DNA of 64,000 nucleotides from Sphingomonas sp. SUN019 (GCF_024758705.1 NZ_CP096971.1:1488001-1552000), one strand, 5' to 3'. Positions 44,601 through 51,278 are shown, counted from the stretch's first letter. Numbers and translations are program-made. Notes: generated by a model not told the origin, from the letters alone.

Positions 44601-45486
44601 CAATTTCGGCTGGACGCAGGCCCTCACCCGGTTGCGCTCGGCGCTGCGCCGAGACGATCTGGCGGCGCGCGGGCTCGAATTGCAGCACCACGGTCCCCCG
44701 GACGATTCGGGCAGCGTGGACGCATTCTTCGACGTCAAGCTGGCGGTCGAACAGGCGCAGGAGATGGAGTTCCGCCCGGTCGAACCGCGCGATGTCGAGG
44801 AGGACGCCGACGACATATTGTGGAACGCCGTGATCGCAGGCCATCCCAACCGTTTCGAGGACACCGCGGAGGCGAGCGACTATGCTGAGATCGTGACGCG
44901 CAAACTCATCGCGATCGGCGCGATCGGGGATGCGGACTTCGACGTCGCCCGGCCGATGATCACCGCGCTGGCCTGGTGGCTCTGGTCGCATCAGGCCACC
45001 ACCTTCCTGGCCGCGGATGTGGCCGAGGGCCAGGCCGGAACCCTTGCCGCGCTGATCGACGATATCGCCAGCGACAGGATAATCGTCGGCGGCGAACCGT
45101 GGCGGCGGCAGGTGCTCGGCTTCGATGCGGAGGTGGCCTCGGTCCTTGCGGAACTCGAAGCGGTGCCGTGGGAGAGCGCATACAAGGAGATTCCCGAGCG
45201 GCTGGCTGCGCTCGGCGCGCGCGGGATCGCGATCCTCGACGCGGTGGAACGGGCGTCGCCGGACGACCTCGCCTGGACCGCCGCGCTGGTGTCGGGCGTC
45301 CTCGCGACGCGAAACCGGTTCTCCGTCCTGGCGTGCGAGGACTATCTCTACGACGGCATGGTGGCGGCGCACCAGAATGTCGACGCGGGGAACGAACATC
45401 GCTTCATGCGCTATCTGGTGCATGGTTTCGCGAGCGTGCGCGAGCGGGAGCAGGACGAACTGGCCCGGTGGCGGATGGCGTCCTGA
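41683..45486 (+). CDS. Large CHAT-domain (caspase-like) protease
   Basis: 1267 residues, a cytoplasmic-looking protein with no signal peptide or membrane helix. Residues 1 to about 520 are helical and repeat-like. The CHAT domain (about 525-850) has the catalytic His718 in ALHIAAHGEQ and Cys757 in FVYLSTCDLGRTRYVGG, followed by GLAFTLAELGAPAVMANTGS and VGQALLSARRRV, which fit the CHAT/separase-caspase fold closely. About 400 residues follow the protease, acidic and helical, with no family I know. CHAT proteases act in cell death, CRISPR-linked and other defence systems. Alternative start ATG 41710. No obvious partner gene is coupled to it. Confidence 0.85.
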   Translation: MVGPQGSGVMRYPGNRAARVWVDQHFAALGEFLHSGRRDRDALARAARALAHMLERDSTYAAETRQLAVRFVMANWNAGWPAIIADAVRSGLDADLVAPELRPVPAPAALLHIFMAETRKLGGERLPGLDSIGRAIRRLGDAPHEDLLAQFLLARAFLLRAELQEYGREDILALPDFRAADSLLSPLMQNESARATIATAWTNQIFGPADDGTLDGHGDGIAAMALQQFDDSFVRALLGAFRTDPNAADADGLATMRDAIDRHGLATAVNPILVLPALSRLDPERGEEFGAFLTQAATDAPAKVMARSAAMLEGLDPALRSSLTQLSQVQADPAMVALWALVTRIAKANSMARIGDAAGSVALLHATVGQILGQAASAVGQALAIGEFARQLAVGDADQDFADSMSDMFLLVFEAAWRADPEALHDLRYRSQFDPLIAAVAGRRLAQQRIETEQDLQTLSVLLDLLRVVDLPSALGLTKDLPLDGPNEELCAGFARLGNTLSRAAEGIAGRAGAVAVISHDATPETGFFILVTERGIQVEPKDAALSAAFADLADAVDGAPEELSAGGETFDPVRQPAEAAWWALPTAVREAIAAAEVLHLAPDFRGSDASEPWEMIHDGNAYLLASAVVVRHGSLKQLARAFDTRIARPSVGRALVLAAPHGDPDRPLPAAEAERASVGDLLRAHGIDAPDIPEERLAADFVIDRLPWVDALHIAAHGEQAVGTEFLVLSPKDRLTVDDLLARPRRSMPFVYLSTCDLGRTRYVGGGQARGLAFTLAELGAPAVMANTGSVLDEVSADVALAFYDQALGLNVGQALLSARRRVSEKWHPALVSSVILFGDADHCAFGSGAAEGADAVGAFLDAYFDGRDDDARLAALNDESLIDSILTGGRREAAALDLVNGFAKVTADEPYECRMDAIGHAIELADELHHPCAMAMLRYIRASFAMDMQDDRNMKPWMADAIAHLDAVDNDNFGWTQALTRLRSALRRDDLAARGLELQHHGPPDDSGSVDAFFDVKLAVEQAQEMEFRPVEPRDVEEDADDILWNAVIAGHPNRFEDTAEASDYAEIVTRKLIAIGAIGDADFDVARPMITALAWWLWSHQATTFLAADVAEGQAGTLAALIDDIASDRIIVGGEPWRRQVLGFDAEVASVLAELEAVPWESAYKEIPERLAALGARGIAILDAVERASPDDLAWTAALVSGVLATRNRFSVLACEDYLYDGMVAAHQNVDAGNEHRFMRYLVHGFASVREREQDELARWRMAS

Positions 45487-46050
45487 TCGGCCGAATCCGC
45501 CATCGAAAAGCCAGCCGTGCGCGAGCAACGGAGGAAGCCGGTGTCCGTTCGGCGACACCGCGCTTGCAGTACCGGATTTGCGGCGTAATGGTCGCTCGCC
45601 GGGGTGCGATTGCGCGGGGGTGAAAGGTCATTCTCACGCCTCGCCGGTCGCGCGCGCTGATCGCCGCCAGATACCGGATGTTGTGCCGCGTCACGCGGTA
45701 CGACCCAATTTGTGGGAAATTCGCACCATGCCAGAATGCGTCTCGCGGCAAGAAACAGGTAGCTAACGGCGCGGTAATATCGTAGAGAATCGGCGAGTAC
45801 GGCTGTTGCGGCCGGAACGCCGCAAACGGCGTCGGAACGTCGCGCGACGGATCGATTCGGGGGCTCAATTCGGGGGAGTGAACATGGCTATTCTGGCTTC
45901 GGAGCCTGCATCCATAACGCCGCCTTCGGGCGGCGCCGCCGCGTCTCGCCGATGAGGTGCGGCCGCTAACCCGCCCGGGCCGCCGCACGGTCGTGCGCAC
46001 GCAGTTTCTTCACTCGGAAGATGCCTGATGCGCACGTCCGTCCCGGCCTC
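45487..46050. other. Gap between CHAT and DUF2171 genes
   Basis: 564 bases with no long credible gene. It holds one very short ORF with a strong ribosome site (45884-45955) and a 7-bp UUCG hairpin at 45918-45935 inside it. No tRNA, insertion-sequence end or terminator with a T run was seen. Confidence 0.5.
45884..45955 (+). CDS. Possible 23-aa peptide or relic of a gene start
   Basis: Reads MAILASEPASITPPSGGAAA then SRR and stop. The ATG follows an excellent ribosome site (GGGGGAG, six bases upstream), which is much better than those of most genes here. The ORF contains a CGCCGCC-TTCG-GGCGGCG hairpin. It could be a real peptide, a leader, or the surviving 5' end of a lost gene. Confidence 0.3.
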   Translation: MAILASEPASITPPSGGAAASRR

Positions 46051-46293
46051 TTACGCTTCCTCCTCGAACGTCACGGCGACGTCGGCGTTGGCGGACAGCC
46101 GCACCTTGTCGCCTTCTACCTCGGCGACCAGTCCGGTCGAAATGAAATGGTGATGCCCTTCGTGACTACCCTGCCCACTGTCCTTCTTCGTCAGCTTGAT
46201 GCGGTCGCCCTCGATCTTGTCGACGGTCCCGACATGGACGCCGTCGGCGCCGATGACTTCCATATGTTCGCGGATTCCACTCGTGTCGGCCAT
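46051..46293 (-). CDS. DUF2171 domain protein
   Basis: 80 residues: MADTSGIREHMEVIGADGVH, VGTVDKIEGDRIKLTKKDSG, a short HEGHHHFI segment and VEGDKVRLSANADVAVTFEE. This is the DUF2171/PRC-barrel-like pattern of small stress-associated proteins. Function is unknown. The ATG at 46293 is chosen by family similarity; the frame stays open upstream into a repeat. Confidence 0.85.
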   Translation of the reverse strand: MADTSGIREHMEVIGADGVHVGTVDKIEGDRIKLTKKDSGQGSHEGHHHFISTGLVAEVEGDKVRLSANADVAVTFEEEA

Positions 46294-46349
46294 TTCGCGT
46301 CTCCATGCGTTGATGCGGCAATGAAACGACACACTCTCGGTTTGGATGC

Positions 46350-46760
46350 ATGGAGCGCGGCGGCGTGACCGATCGTCAAGTCCGTCATGCCCGCGAAAGC
46401 GGGAACCCATCACCCGCGATCACTGCACGCGGGCAGTGGCGGCGATGGATCCCGGCTTTCGCGGGGACGACGAAGGGAGGCGCCGCCGGTGCGTTGCTCC
46501 TCCTCACCGCCTGCGCAACACAGGCGTCGAGCGCGGTCGCGCATACGCCGGGCACGCCCGGCTTCCTGCTGGGCCTGTGGCACGGCTTCATCTTCCCCGT
46601 CGCCTGGGGACTGTCGCTGTTCTTCCCCGATTACGCGATCTATGCCGTGCCCAACAACGGCGGCTGGTATGATTTCGGCTATTTCGTCGGCATCGTGTTC
46701 CTCGGCGTCGGCGCACGCAGCACCCGTACGGTGTACGTCAACCGGACCGTCCGCCGATGA
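46350..46760 (+). CDS. Putative lipoprotein with repeat-derived N-terminus
   Basis: 136 residues if started at the ATG at 46350. The C-terminal about 85 residues look like a real conserved protein: a lipobox LLLTAC, then HTPGTPGFLLGLWHGFIFPV, AWGLSLFFPDYAIYAVPNNG and GWYDFGYFVGIVFLGVGARS (two membrane-like segments). The first about 45 residues are read through the palindromic repeat at 46384-46471. The only later in-frame start is a TTG at 46494, 13 bases after AAGGGAGG, which would leave almost no signal sequence. The native start was probably lost to the repeat. It is coupled by ATGA to the next gene. Confidence 0.6.
   Translation: MERGGVTDRQVRHARESGNPSPAITARGQWRRWIPAFAGTTKGGAAGALLLLTACATQASSAVAHTPGTPGFLLGLWHGFIFPVAWGLSLFFPDYAIYAVPNNGGWYDFGYFVGIVFLGVGARSTRTVYVNRTVRR
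46384..46471. repeat. Palindromic repeat related to 5224-5320
   Basis: The left arm (GTCATGCCCGCGAAAGCGGG around 46384-46411) and right arm (GGATCCCGGCTTTCGCGGGG ending at 46471) are imperfect inverted copies. They share the CGTCATxCCCGCGAA core with the 5224-5320 element. It overlaps the 5' part of the lipoprotein reading frame. Confidence 0.7.
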
Positions 46761-46957
46761 GCTGGCAGATCACGATCATGTTCGCGGTCGCGGCGGTGTT
46801 CAGCCTGCTCGGCGCGGGCCTGCTGCTAGCGCTCGCGCGGCCCGCGGGTCCGGCGAAGGTCTATGTCTTCCGAATGGTCGGCATCATGGCGCTGTCGCTC
46901 GGCGTCGTCCTAGCCTTCTCCGCCGCCGCGATGTGGCGGTGGAGTACGGACGGCTGA
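46757..46957 (+). CDS. Small membrane protein (66 aa)
   Basis: 66 residues with two membrane helices: MSWQITIMFAVAAVFSLLGA-GLLLALA and VFRMVGIMALSLGVVLAFSA. It is coupled to the lipoprotein gene by an ATGA overlap. Function is unknown. Codon use is like the rest of the chromosome, and the sharp shift to AT-rich DNA begins just after its stop. Confidence 0.65.
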   Translation: MSWQITIMFAVAAVFSLLGAGLLLALARPAGPAKVYVFRMVGIMALSLGVVLAFSAAAMWRWSTDG

Positions 46958-47004
46958 AGAATATTTCTCATTTGTTCTGTGATTATCAATTGAGGGGATT
47001 TTCA

Positions 47005-47448
47005 ATGTCCTTTAATCAGAGAAGAGTTGTTTTCAAGAATTTGCGCGTGATTGGTTCCGGGGGAAACGGTATATCTATTTCAAAATACCCTCATTCTAAT
47101 GTAGCAATGAGCGGTCTCTCGATAAGTGGTGATGCTATTATTCACATGGAGGACATATTTACTGACGAGAATTATGGTGACGGCGTTAGCATTACCGGAA
47201 ATTCAAACGTTAGCATAAAGAATCTTCACTCAAATTCAAATGGATCTGGCTTTTCTAGAGATTTCGCCGAATCCAAGAAACTTATCAGTGATCTAAAAAA
47301 TAATGGCGCATCTTATAAAGAAATAGGAAATATATTAGAGGCGATAAAGAGTTTTGAACAAGCTCCGAAGCAAGATAAAGCTTCTTTTTACGAAAGAGTA
47401 ATATCTCTTGCAGCAAATCATGCATCAATAGTTTCTGCATTTTTGTAA
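47005..47448 (+). CDS. AT-rich orphan protein with beta-helix-like N-terminus (147 aa)
   Basis: 147 residues. The ATG at 47005 follows GAGGGG by seven bases. Residues 1 to about 85 have short repeats typical of right-handed beta-helices (VIGSGGNGISI, MSGLSISGDAIIH, GDGVSITGNSNVSIKN). The second half is helical (SKKLISDLKNNGASYKEIGN, ILEAIKSF, FYERVISLAANHASIVSAFL). Base composition is in the mid-30s percent GC by eye against about two thirds for the surroundings, and codons such as AAA, ATA and TTT dominate. It therefore came from elsewhere recently. I do not recognise the family. It ends 25 bases before nrdB. Confidence 0.75.
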   Translation: MSFNQRRVVFKNLRVIGSGGNGISISKYPHSNVAMSGLSISGDAIIHMEDIFTDENYGDGVSITGNSNVSIKNLHSNSNGSGFSRDFAESKKLISDLKNNGASYKEIGNILEAIKSFEQAPKQDKASFYERVISLAANHASIVSAFL

Positions 47449-47473
47449 TTCATTATTGTACTGGATTTCACTC

Positions 47474-48535
47474 ATGTCCCTCCTCCAAGCCTCCAAGCAG
47501 TACAAGCCGTTCGAATACCCCTGGGCGTTCGAATTCTGGAAGCGTCAGCAGCAGCTCCACTGGCTTCCCGAAGAGGTGCCGCTGGGCGAGGATTGCCGTG
47601 ATTGGGCGCAGAAGCTCAGCGACCACGAACGCAATCTGCTCACGCAAATCTTCCGCTTCTTCACCCAGGCCGACGTCGAGGTGCAGGATTGCTACCACGA
47701 GAAATACGGCCGCGTGTTCAAGCCGACCGAGATCAAGATGATGCTGACCGCGTTCAGCAACATGGAGACGGTCCACATCGCCGCCTACAGCCATCTGCTC
47801 GACACGATCGGGATGCCCGAAAGTGAATATGGCGCCTTCCTCGAATATGCCGAGATGAAGGAAAAGCATGATTACATGCAGAATTTCGGCGTCGACAATG
47901 ACGAGGACATCGCCCGCACGCTCGCCATGTTCGGCGGCTTCACCGAAGGCGTTCAGCTATTCGCCAGCTTCGCGATGCTGATGAACTTCCCGCGCTTCAA
48001 CAAGATGAAGGGCATGGGACAGATCGTCACCTGGTCGATCCGCGACGAAAGCCTGCACTGCGAAGGCATCATCAAGATGTTCCACACCTTCTGCCAGGAG
48101 CGCCAGTGCCTGACCAAGGCGGTGAAGGACGACATCGCCGACGTGTGCCAGACGACGATCCGGCTGGAGGACAATTTCATCGACCTCGCGTTCGAAATGG
48201 GTCCGGTCAACGGCATGACTCCCAAGGAGATCAAGAAGTACATCCGCTTCATCGCCGACTGGCGGCTGAACCAACTGGGGCTGAAGCCGATCTACATGAT
48301 CGACGAACACCCCCTCCCGTGGCTCGCCCCGATGCTGAACGGCGTGGAGCACGCCAATTTCTTCGAACAACGCGCGACCGAATATTCGAAGGCCGCGACC
48401 AAGGGTCAGTGGAACGACGTGTGGGATTCGTTCGACAAGCGCCAGAAGGCGAAGGTGGGGAAGCCCGCGGCGAATGAGGATGCGGGGGATGCGGGCGGGG
48501 ATATGTTCTCGCGGGCTGGGGTTGCGGCGGAGTGA
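47474..48535 (+). CDS. nrdB: Ribonucleoside-diphosphate reductase, beta subunit (class I)
   Basis: 353 residues, ferritin-like R2 fold. Metal-ligand motifs are ADVEVQDCYHEKY, MLTAFSNMETVHIAAYSHLL, EKHDYM, SFAMLMNFPR, WSIRDESLHCEG and RLEDNFIDLAFE. The usual radical Tyr position near SHLL and the C-terminal tail for docking to NrdA are present in outline. It provides the radical for NrdA. The ATG at 47474 starts the conserved MSLLQASKQYKPFEYPWAFE. The sequence just before it is AT-rich foreign DNA, so the nrdB promoter or leader may have been altered. Confidence 0.95.
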   Translation: MSLLQASKQYKPFEYPWAFEFWKRQQQLHWLPEEVPLGEDCRDWAQKLSDHERNLLTQIFRFFTQADVEVQDCYHEKYGRVFKPTEIKMMLTAFSNMETVHIAAYSHLLDTIGMPESEYGAFLEYAEMKEKHDYMQNFGVDNDEDIARTLAMFGGFTEGVQLFASFAMLMNFPRFNKMKGMGQIVTWSIRDESLHCEGIIKMFHTFCQERQCLTKAVKDDIADVCQTTIRLEDNFIDLAFEMGPVNGMTPKEIKKYIRFIADWRLNQLGLKPIYMIDEHPLPWLAPMLNGVEHANFFEQRATEYSKAATKGQWNDVWDSFDKRQKAKVGKPAANEDAGDAGGDMFSRAGVAAE

Positions 48536-48588
48536 CGTGCCGCGCGACGATTTAGGGCAGCTAAATCGAAGCGAATCCGCGGCACGTC
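48534..48588 (+). terminator. nrdB 3' hairpin
   Basis: GACGTGCCGCG at 48534-48544 pairs with CGCGGCACGTC at 48578-48588 (11 bp), with an inner hairpin GATTTAG-GGCAG-CTAAATC at 48549-48567. It overlaps the nrdB stop codon. There is no T run, so it may protect or end the transcript. Confidence 0.5.
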
Positions 48589-48593
48589 CGGAC

Positions 48594-48639
48594 GGCGGCG
48601 CTACAGCGCCGACCGACGGCATAGGCTTTGCCCATGCCG
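48594..48639 (+). ncRNA. Two-hairpin RNA motif, copy 1 (after nrdB)
   Basis: GGC, then the hairpin GGCGC-TACA-GCGCC, then GACCGACG, then a second hairpin with outer stem CGGCAT/ATGCCG, an A-C mismatch, inner stem GGC/GCC and a three-base loop. The same layout with different stem bases occurs at 61878-61921. The strand is assigned from the upstream gene. Confidence 0.45.
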
Positions 48640-48697
48640 GTTGACCAGAACCAAAAGCGAACGTATTCCCCAGTCGAAACTGGTCGTAGGTGACAAA

Positions 48698-49360
48698 ATG
48701 CTCGATCCAGAAGGTCACATCTCCCCGGTCGTCGACCTCCTAGCAACCGCGGGTAAGAAGAAGTTCGGGACTATCTTGGCCGATCCGCCGTGGCAGTTTC
48801 AGAACCGCACCGGCAAAATCGCCCCCGAACATAAAAGGCTTAATCGCTATGGTACGATGAAGCTCGACGAAATTTGCGCGTTGCCGGTTGCGGACATCGC
48901 GGCAGATCCCGCTCACCTGTATCTGTGGGTTCCAAACGCATTGTTGCCCGATGGACTGCGCGTAATGGACGCATGGGGCTTTCGCTATATTTCAAACATT
49001 GTCTGGCACAAGGTGCGAAAAGACGGAGGTTCGGACGGACGCGGCGTAGGATTTTACTTCCGTAACGTCACCGAAATCCTGCTGTTCGGTGTCCGAGGAA
49101 AAAACGCTCGTACACTTGCACCAGGTAGAAGTCAGGTCAACATGATGCAAACGCGAAAGCGCGAGCATAGTCGCAAACCAGACGAGCAATATAAGATCAT
49201 CGAAGATTGCAGCTTCAAGCCAAGGCTTGAAATGTTTAGCCGTGGGACGCGTCGGAACTGGACCGTTTGGGGTGATCAGGCGGATGATAATTACGAACCG
49301 ACTTGGAAAACATACGCCCACAATAGTACTGAAGAACGAAGAATTGCGGACTTTGACTAA
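48698..49360 (+). CDS. MT-A70 family adenine methyltransferase
   Basis: 220 residues. The catalytic DPPW is at residues 29-32 (ILADPPWQFQNRTG). Other MT-A70 signs are GTMKLDEICALPV, HLYLWVPNALLPDGLRVMDA, SNIVWHKVRK, a VTEILLFGVRG strand and the late FSRGTRRNWTVWGDQ. It probably methylates adenine N6 in DNA. The ATG at 48698 follows AGGTGA; a TTG at 48641 in frame would add 19 residues. GC is lower than in the flanks. It is the first gene of a tight operon: the stop is 2 bases before the next ATG, and the third gene encodes a PIN nuclease. Confidence 0.87.
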   Translation: MLDPEGHISPVVDLLATAGKKKFGTILADPPWQFQNRTGKIAPEHKRLNRYGTMKLDEICALPVADIAADPAHLYLWVPNALLPDGLRVMDAWGFRYISNIVWHKVRKDGGSDGRGVGFYFRNVTEILLFGVRGKNARTLAPGRSQVNMMQTRKREHSRKPDEQYKIIEDCSFKPRLEMFSRGTRRNWTVWGDQADDNYEPTWKTYAHNSTEERRIADFD

Positions 49361-49362
49361 CG

Positions 49363-50448
49363 ATGGAGGAATGGCACCCAGGTAGCTTCACTAAGAATTT
49401 TAGCTGGGGTCCGGAAAGCCACGGCCTTAAAGTTTTGCATGAGATGATAAGGGCAGGTTTCGCTGATGACATATTCGACGTACCGCGGGCTAAATTTCGC
49501 GAGCGCGTGCGTCATTACGGCCGACCGGACTATATTGCTCTAAATTTCTTTCTTTACAATGAAGTAAGATCTGGTGTCGATTTTGTCGTAGTCGATGAAT
49601 TAGTTTTTCAGGCACTCAATTTTCGTCATAGTGCGCATTTTGACAGGCTTGCCTTATTTGCGTTTAATTTTAGCAATGTAGGGCGCTGGAAAAGTGCTAC
49701 ACCTTTTCAAGGACGACCAGCTCTCTGGGCTTACCACTATATCGCCGACCGTGTTGGACCAACTTTTGAGTGGGACACAACACGGATTTCAGCTGATGAT
49801 ATTGAACGATTTGTGTCGGACGATAATCGCTACGTTGGTCAAACAACCCGAAAATTAGCAACTAACCTGAATTATTTATACAAAATTGGCCGCCTCGGCG
49901 ACTATCGCTCGCCAAAGCCAGAACGATGGTGGCTGAGCGCTTTATTTCTCGCGCTCGACCGCACCGTTCGCCCAGATCAGATCAGCACCGGAAAACTGGC
50001 AGACGCTGCTTTGATGGGCGAGTTGATGAGAAGCGGCTTTGGCGCTCTTGGTGGAAAGCGTAGTATCGCGAAGGACATTGCCACGAGCTACTTTACGAGC
50101 CTTTACGCGGTGTGCGGCGGAAGGTCACGGTTTGTCGAAGAGGCGGTGCAGGATCGGGAAAGATTGCTAGTTCCCGGCCTGATACCGAACGAACCAACCG
50201 AACTTGGCACTGTAGGTGTATTTCATCCGACAAACCCGACCGCACGAAATGCGATACCCAGAATATGTAAGATCTTGGCTAAATATTCCGCCGGTTTTGA
50301 ACTCCTCGATGCGGAGAATTTAGATGATTTTGACATTGAGGCATATATAAAGTCTCAAACCGAGAACGCTCTTCGCTCTCTAGATGAGCTAGGCATTAAA
50401 CCACAGATTTCAAGCGACGAACTTATCAAATTGACGAGGGGCGAATGA
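49363..50448 (+). CDS. Unknown protein of the MT-A70/PIN operon (361 aa)
   Basis: 361 residues, no signal peptide or membrane helix. The N-terminus EEWHPGSFTKNFSWGPESHG leads into GLKVLHEMIRAGFADDIFDV and then DYIALNFFLYNEV; aromatic- and Asp-rich strands follow (GVDFVVVDELVFQ, LFAFNFSNVGRW). The C-terminal half is helical, with ERWWLSALFLALDRT and an acidic tail. I do not recognise a family. GC is below 50 percent by eye and AT-ending codons are common, marking it as acquired. It lies 2 bases after the methyltransferase and overlaps the PIN gene by ATGA, so the three proteins are probably made together. It may be a target-recognition or nuclease-control subunit (speculative). Confidence 0.8.
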   Translation: MEEWHPGSFTKNFSWGPESHGLKVLHEMIRAGFADDIFDVPRAKFRERVRHYGRPDYIALNFFLYNEVRSGVDFVVVDELVFQALNFRHSAHFDRLALFAFNFSNVGRWKSATPFQGRPALWAYHYIADRVGPTFEWDTTRISADDIERFVSDDNRYVGQTTRKLATNLNYLYKIGRLGDYRSPKPERWWLSALFLALDRTVRPDQISTGKLADAALMGELMRSGFGALGGKRSIAKDIATSYFTSLYAVCGGRSRFVEEAVQDRERLLVPGLIPNEPTELGTVGVFHPTNPTARNAIPRICKILAKYSAGFELLDAENLDDFDIEAYIKSQTENALRSLDELGIKPQISSDELIKLTRGE

Positions 50449-50852
50449 CAACATACGTCGACACCAGCGTATTGATTGATCTTTTGGAGGCGAACTCTGA
50501 ACACCATGCGTGGAGCCTGACGCAGATCGAGAAAGCCCGAGTGTCGGGCCCTGTCATAGTATCTGACGCAGTATATAGTGAATTCTCGATTGCGCTGGAT
50601 ACGGAGGAACATGCCGATGAAGCCCTGAACCAGTTTTCCTTTGTTCGCTGCGGATACTCCAACCAAGTGTTGTTTCGCGCAGGAAAAGCCTATTTGCGAT
50701 ATCGGCAAAGTAAAGGCACAAAGACAAACGTCCTTCCGGATTTTTTCATAGGCGCGCTAGCTGACACCGAGCGGGCACCTCTGTTAACCAGAGATCCGCA
50801 GAAGGTTCGCGCTTACTTTCCCACTGTCGAGCTAATTACGCCGCAAAAATAG
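50445..50852 (+). CDS. PIN-domain ribonuclease (VapC-like)
   Basis: 135 residues. It has the PIN pattern: YVDTSVLIDLLEAN with Asp6, the second acidic position in VSDAVYSEFSIA (Glu46), LPDFFIGALAD (Asp99) and LLTRDPQKVRAYFPTVELIT (Asp117). These four acidic residues would bind the metal ions. PIN proteins are usually toxins cutting tRNA or mRNA, but here no VapB-like antitoxin is present. Instead the gene overlaps the 361-aa unknown gene (ATGA) behind an MT-A70 methyltransferase. It is convergent with exbD, 12 bases apart. Confidence 0.85.
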   Translation: MTTYVDTSVLIDLLEANSEHHAWSLTQIEKARVSGPVIVSDAVYSEFSIALDTEEHADEALNQFSFVRCGYSNQVLFRAGKAYLRYRQSKGTKTNVLPDFFIGALADTERAPLLTRDPQKVRAYFPTVELITPQK

Positions 50853-50864
50853 ACGTACCCGTCC

Positions 50865-51278
50865 TCACTCCCCCCGCTCCCCCTCGAACCCCAGCCGCGT
50901 GATGCCCGCGCGCTTCACCACCGCGATCGTTTCGACGAAGCGTTCGTAGCGCGCCTCCGGGTCGGTCTTCATCACCAGCACCGATTGCCGGTCCGCGCGC
51001 ACCGCCGCCAGCAACCCCGGCAGTTCTCCGCCCGTCACCGCGCGCCCGTCGAGCGACACCGCGCCGCTGCGCGCGATCGCCAGCCGGTGGACTACCTGCG
51101 GCACGCCCGCCTTCGGACCCGGCTGCGGCAGGTCGATCGGCACCTCGTGCGCCATGATCGGGATGGTCAGGATGATCATCACCAGCAGCACCAGCAGGAC
51201 GTCGATCAGCGGGGTGATGTTGATGCTGCCCAGCGGTTCGTCGAAAGTCGCGGCATGGGTGGAGGCGTAACGGCGCAT
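50865..51278 (-). CDS. exbD: ExbD/TolR family biopolymer transport protein
   Basis: 137 residues: a short cytoplasmic start, one membrane helix with the conserved Asp in NITPLIDVLLVLLVMIILTI, and a periplasmic domain (VPIDLPQPGPK, VSLDGRAVTGGELP, VLVMKTDPEARYERFVETIA). It passes proton-motive-force energy to TonB-type systems together with ExbB/TolQ, which is not encoded next to it here. Single extra ExbD copies are common in sphingomonads. Confidence 0.9.
   Translation of the reverse strand: MRRYASTHAATFDEPLGSINITPLIDVLLVLLVMIILTIPIMAHEVPIDLPQPGPKAGVPQVVHRLAIARSGAVSLDGRAVTGGELPGLLAAVRADRQSVLVMKTDPEARYERFVETIAVVKRAGITRLGFEGERGE

Noticed and set aside
45404..46000. 198-codon minus-strand frame across the gap after the CHAT gene
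   Set aside because: Arg-rich, no ribosome site, overlaps the CHAT gene end, and shows no domain.
48634..48693. 19-codon ORF (MPVDQNQKRTYSPVETGRR) before the MT-A70 gene
   Set aside because: No ribosome site, overlaps the two-hairpin RNA motif, and is probably chance.
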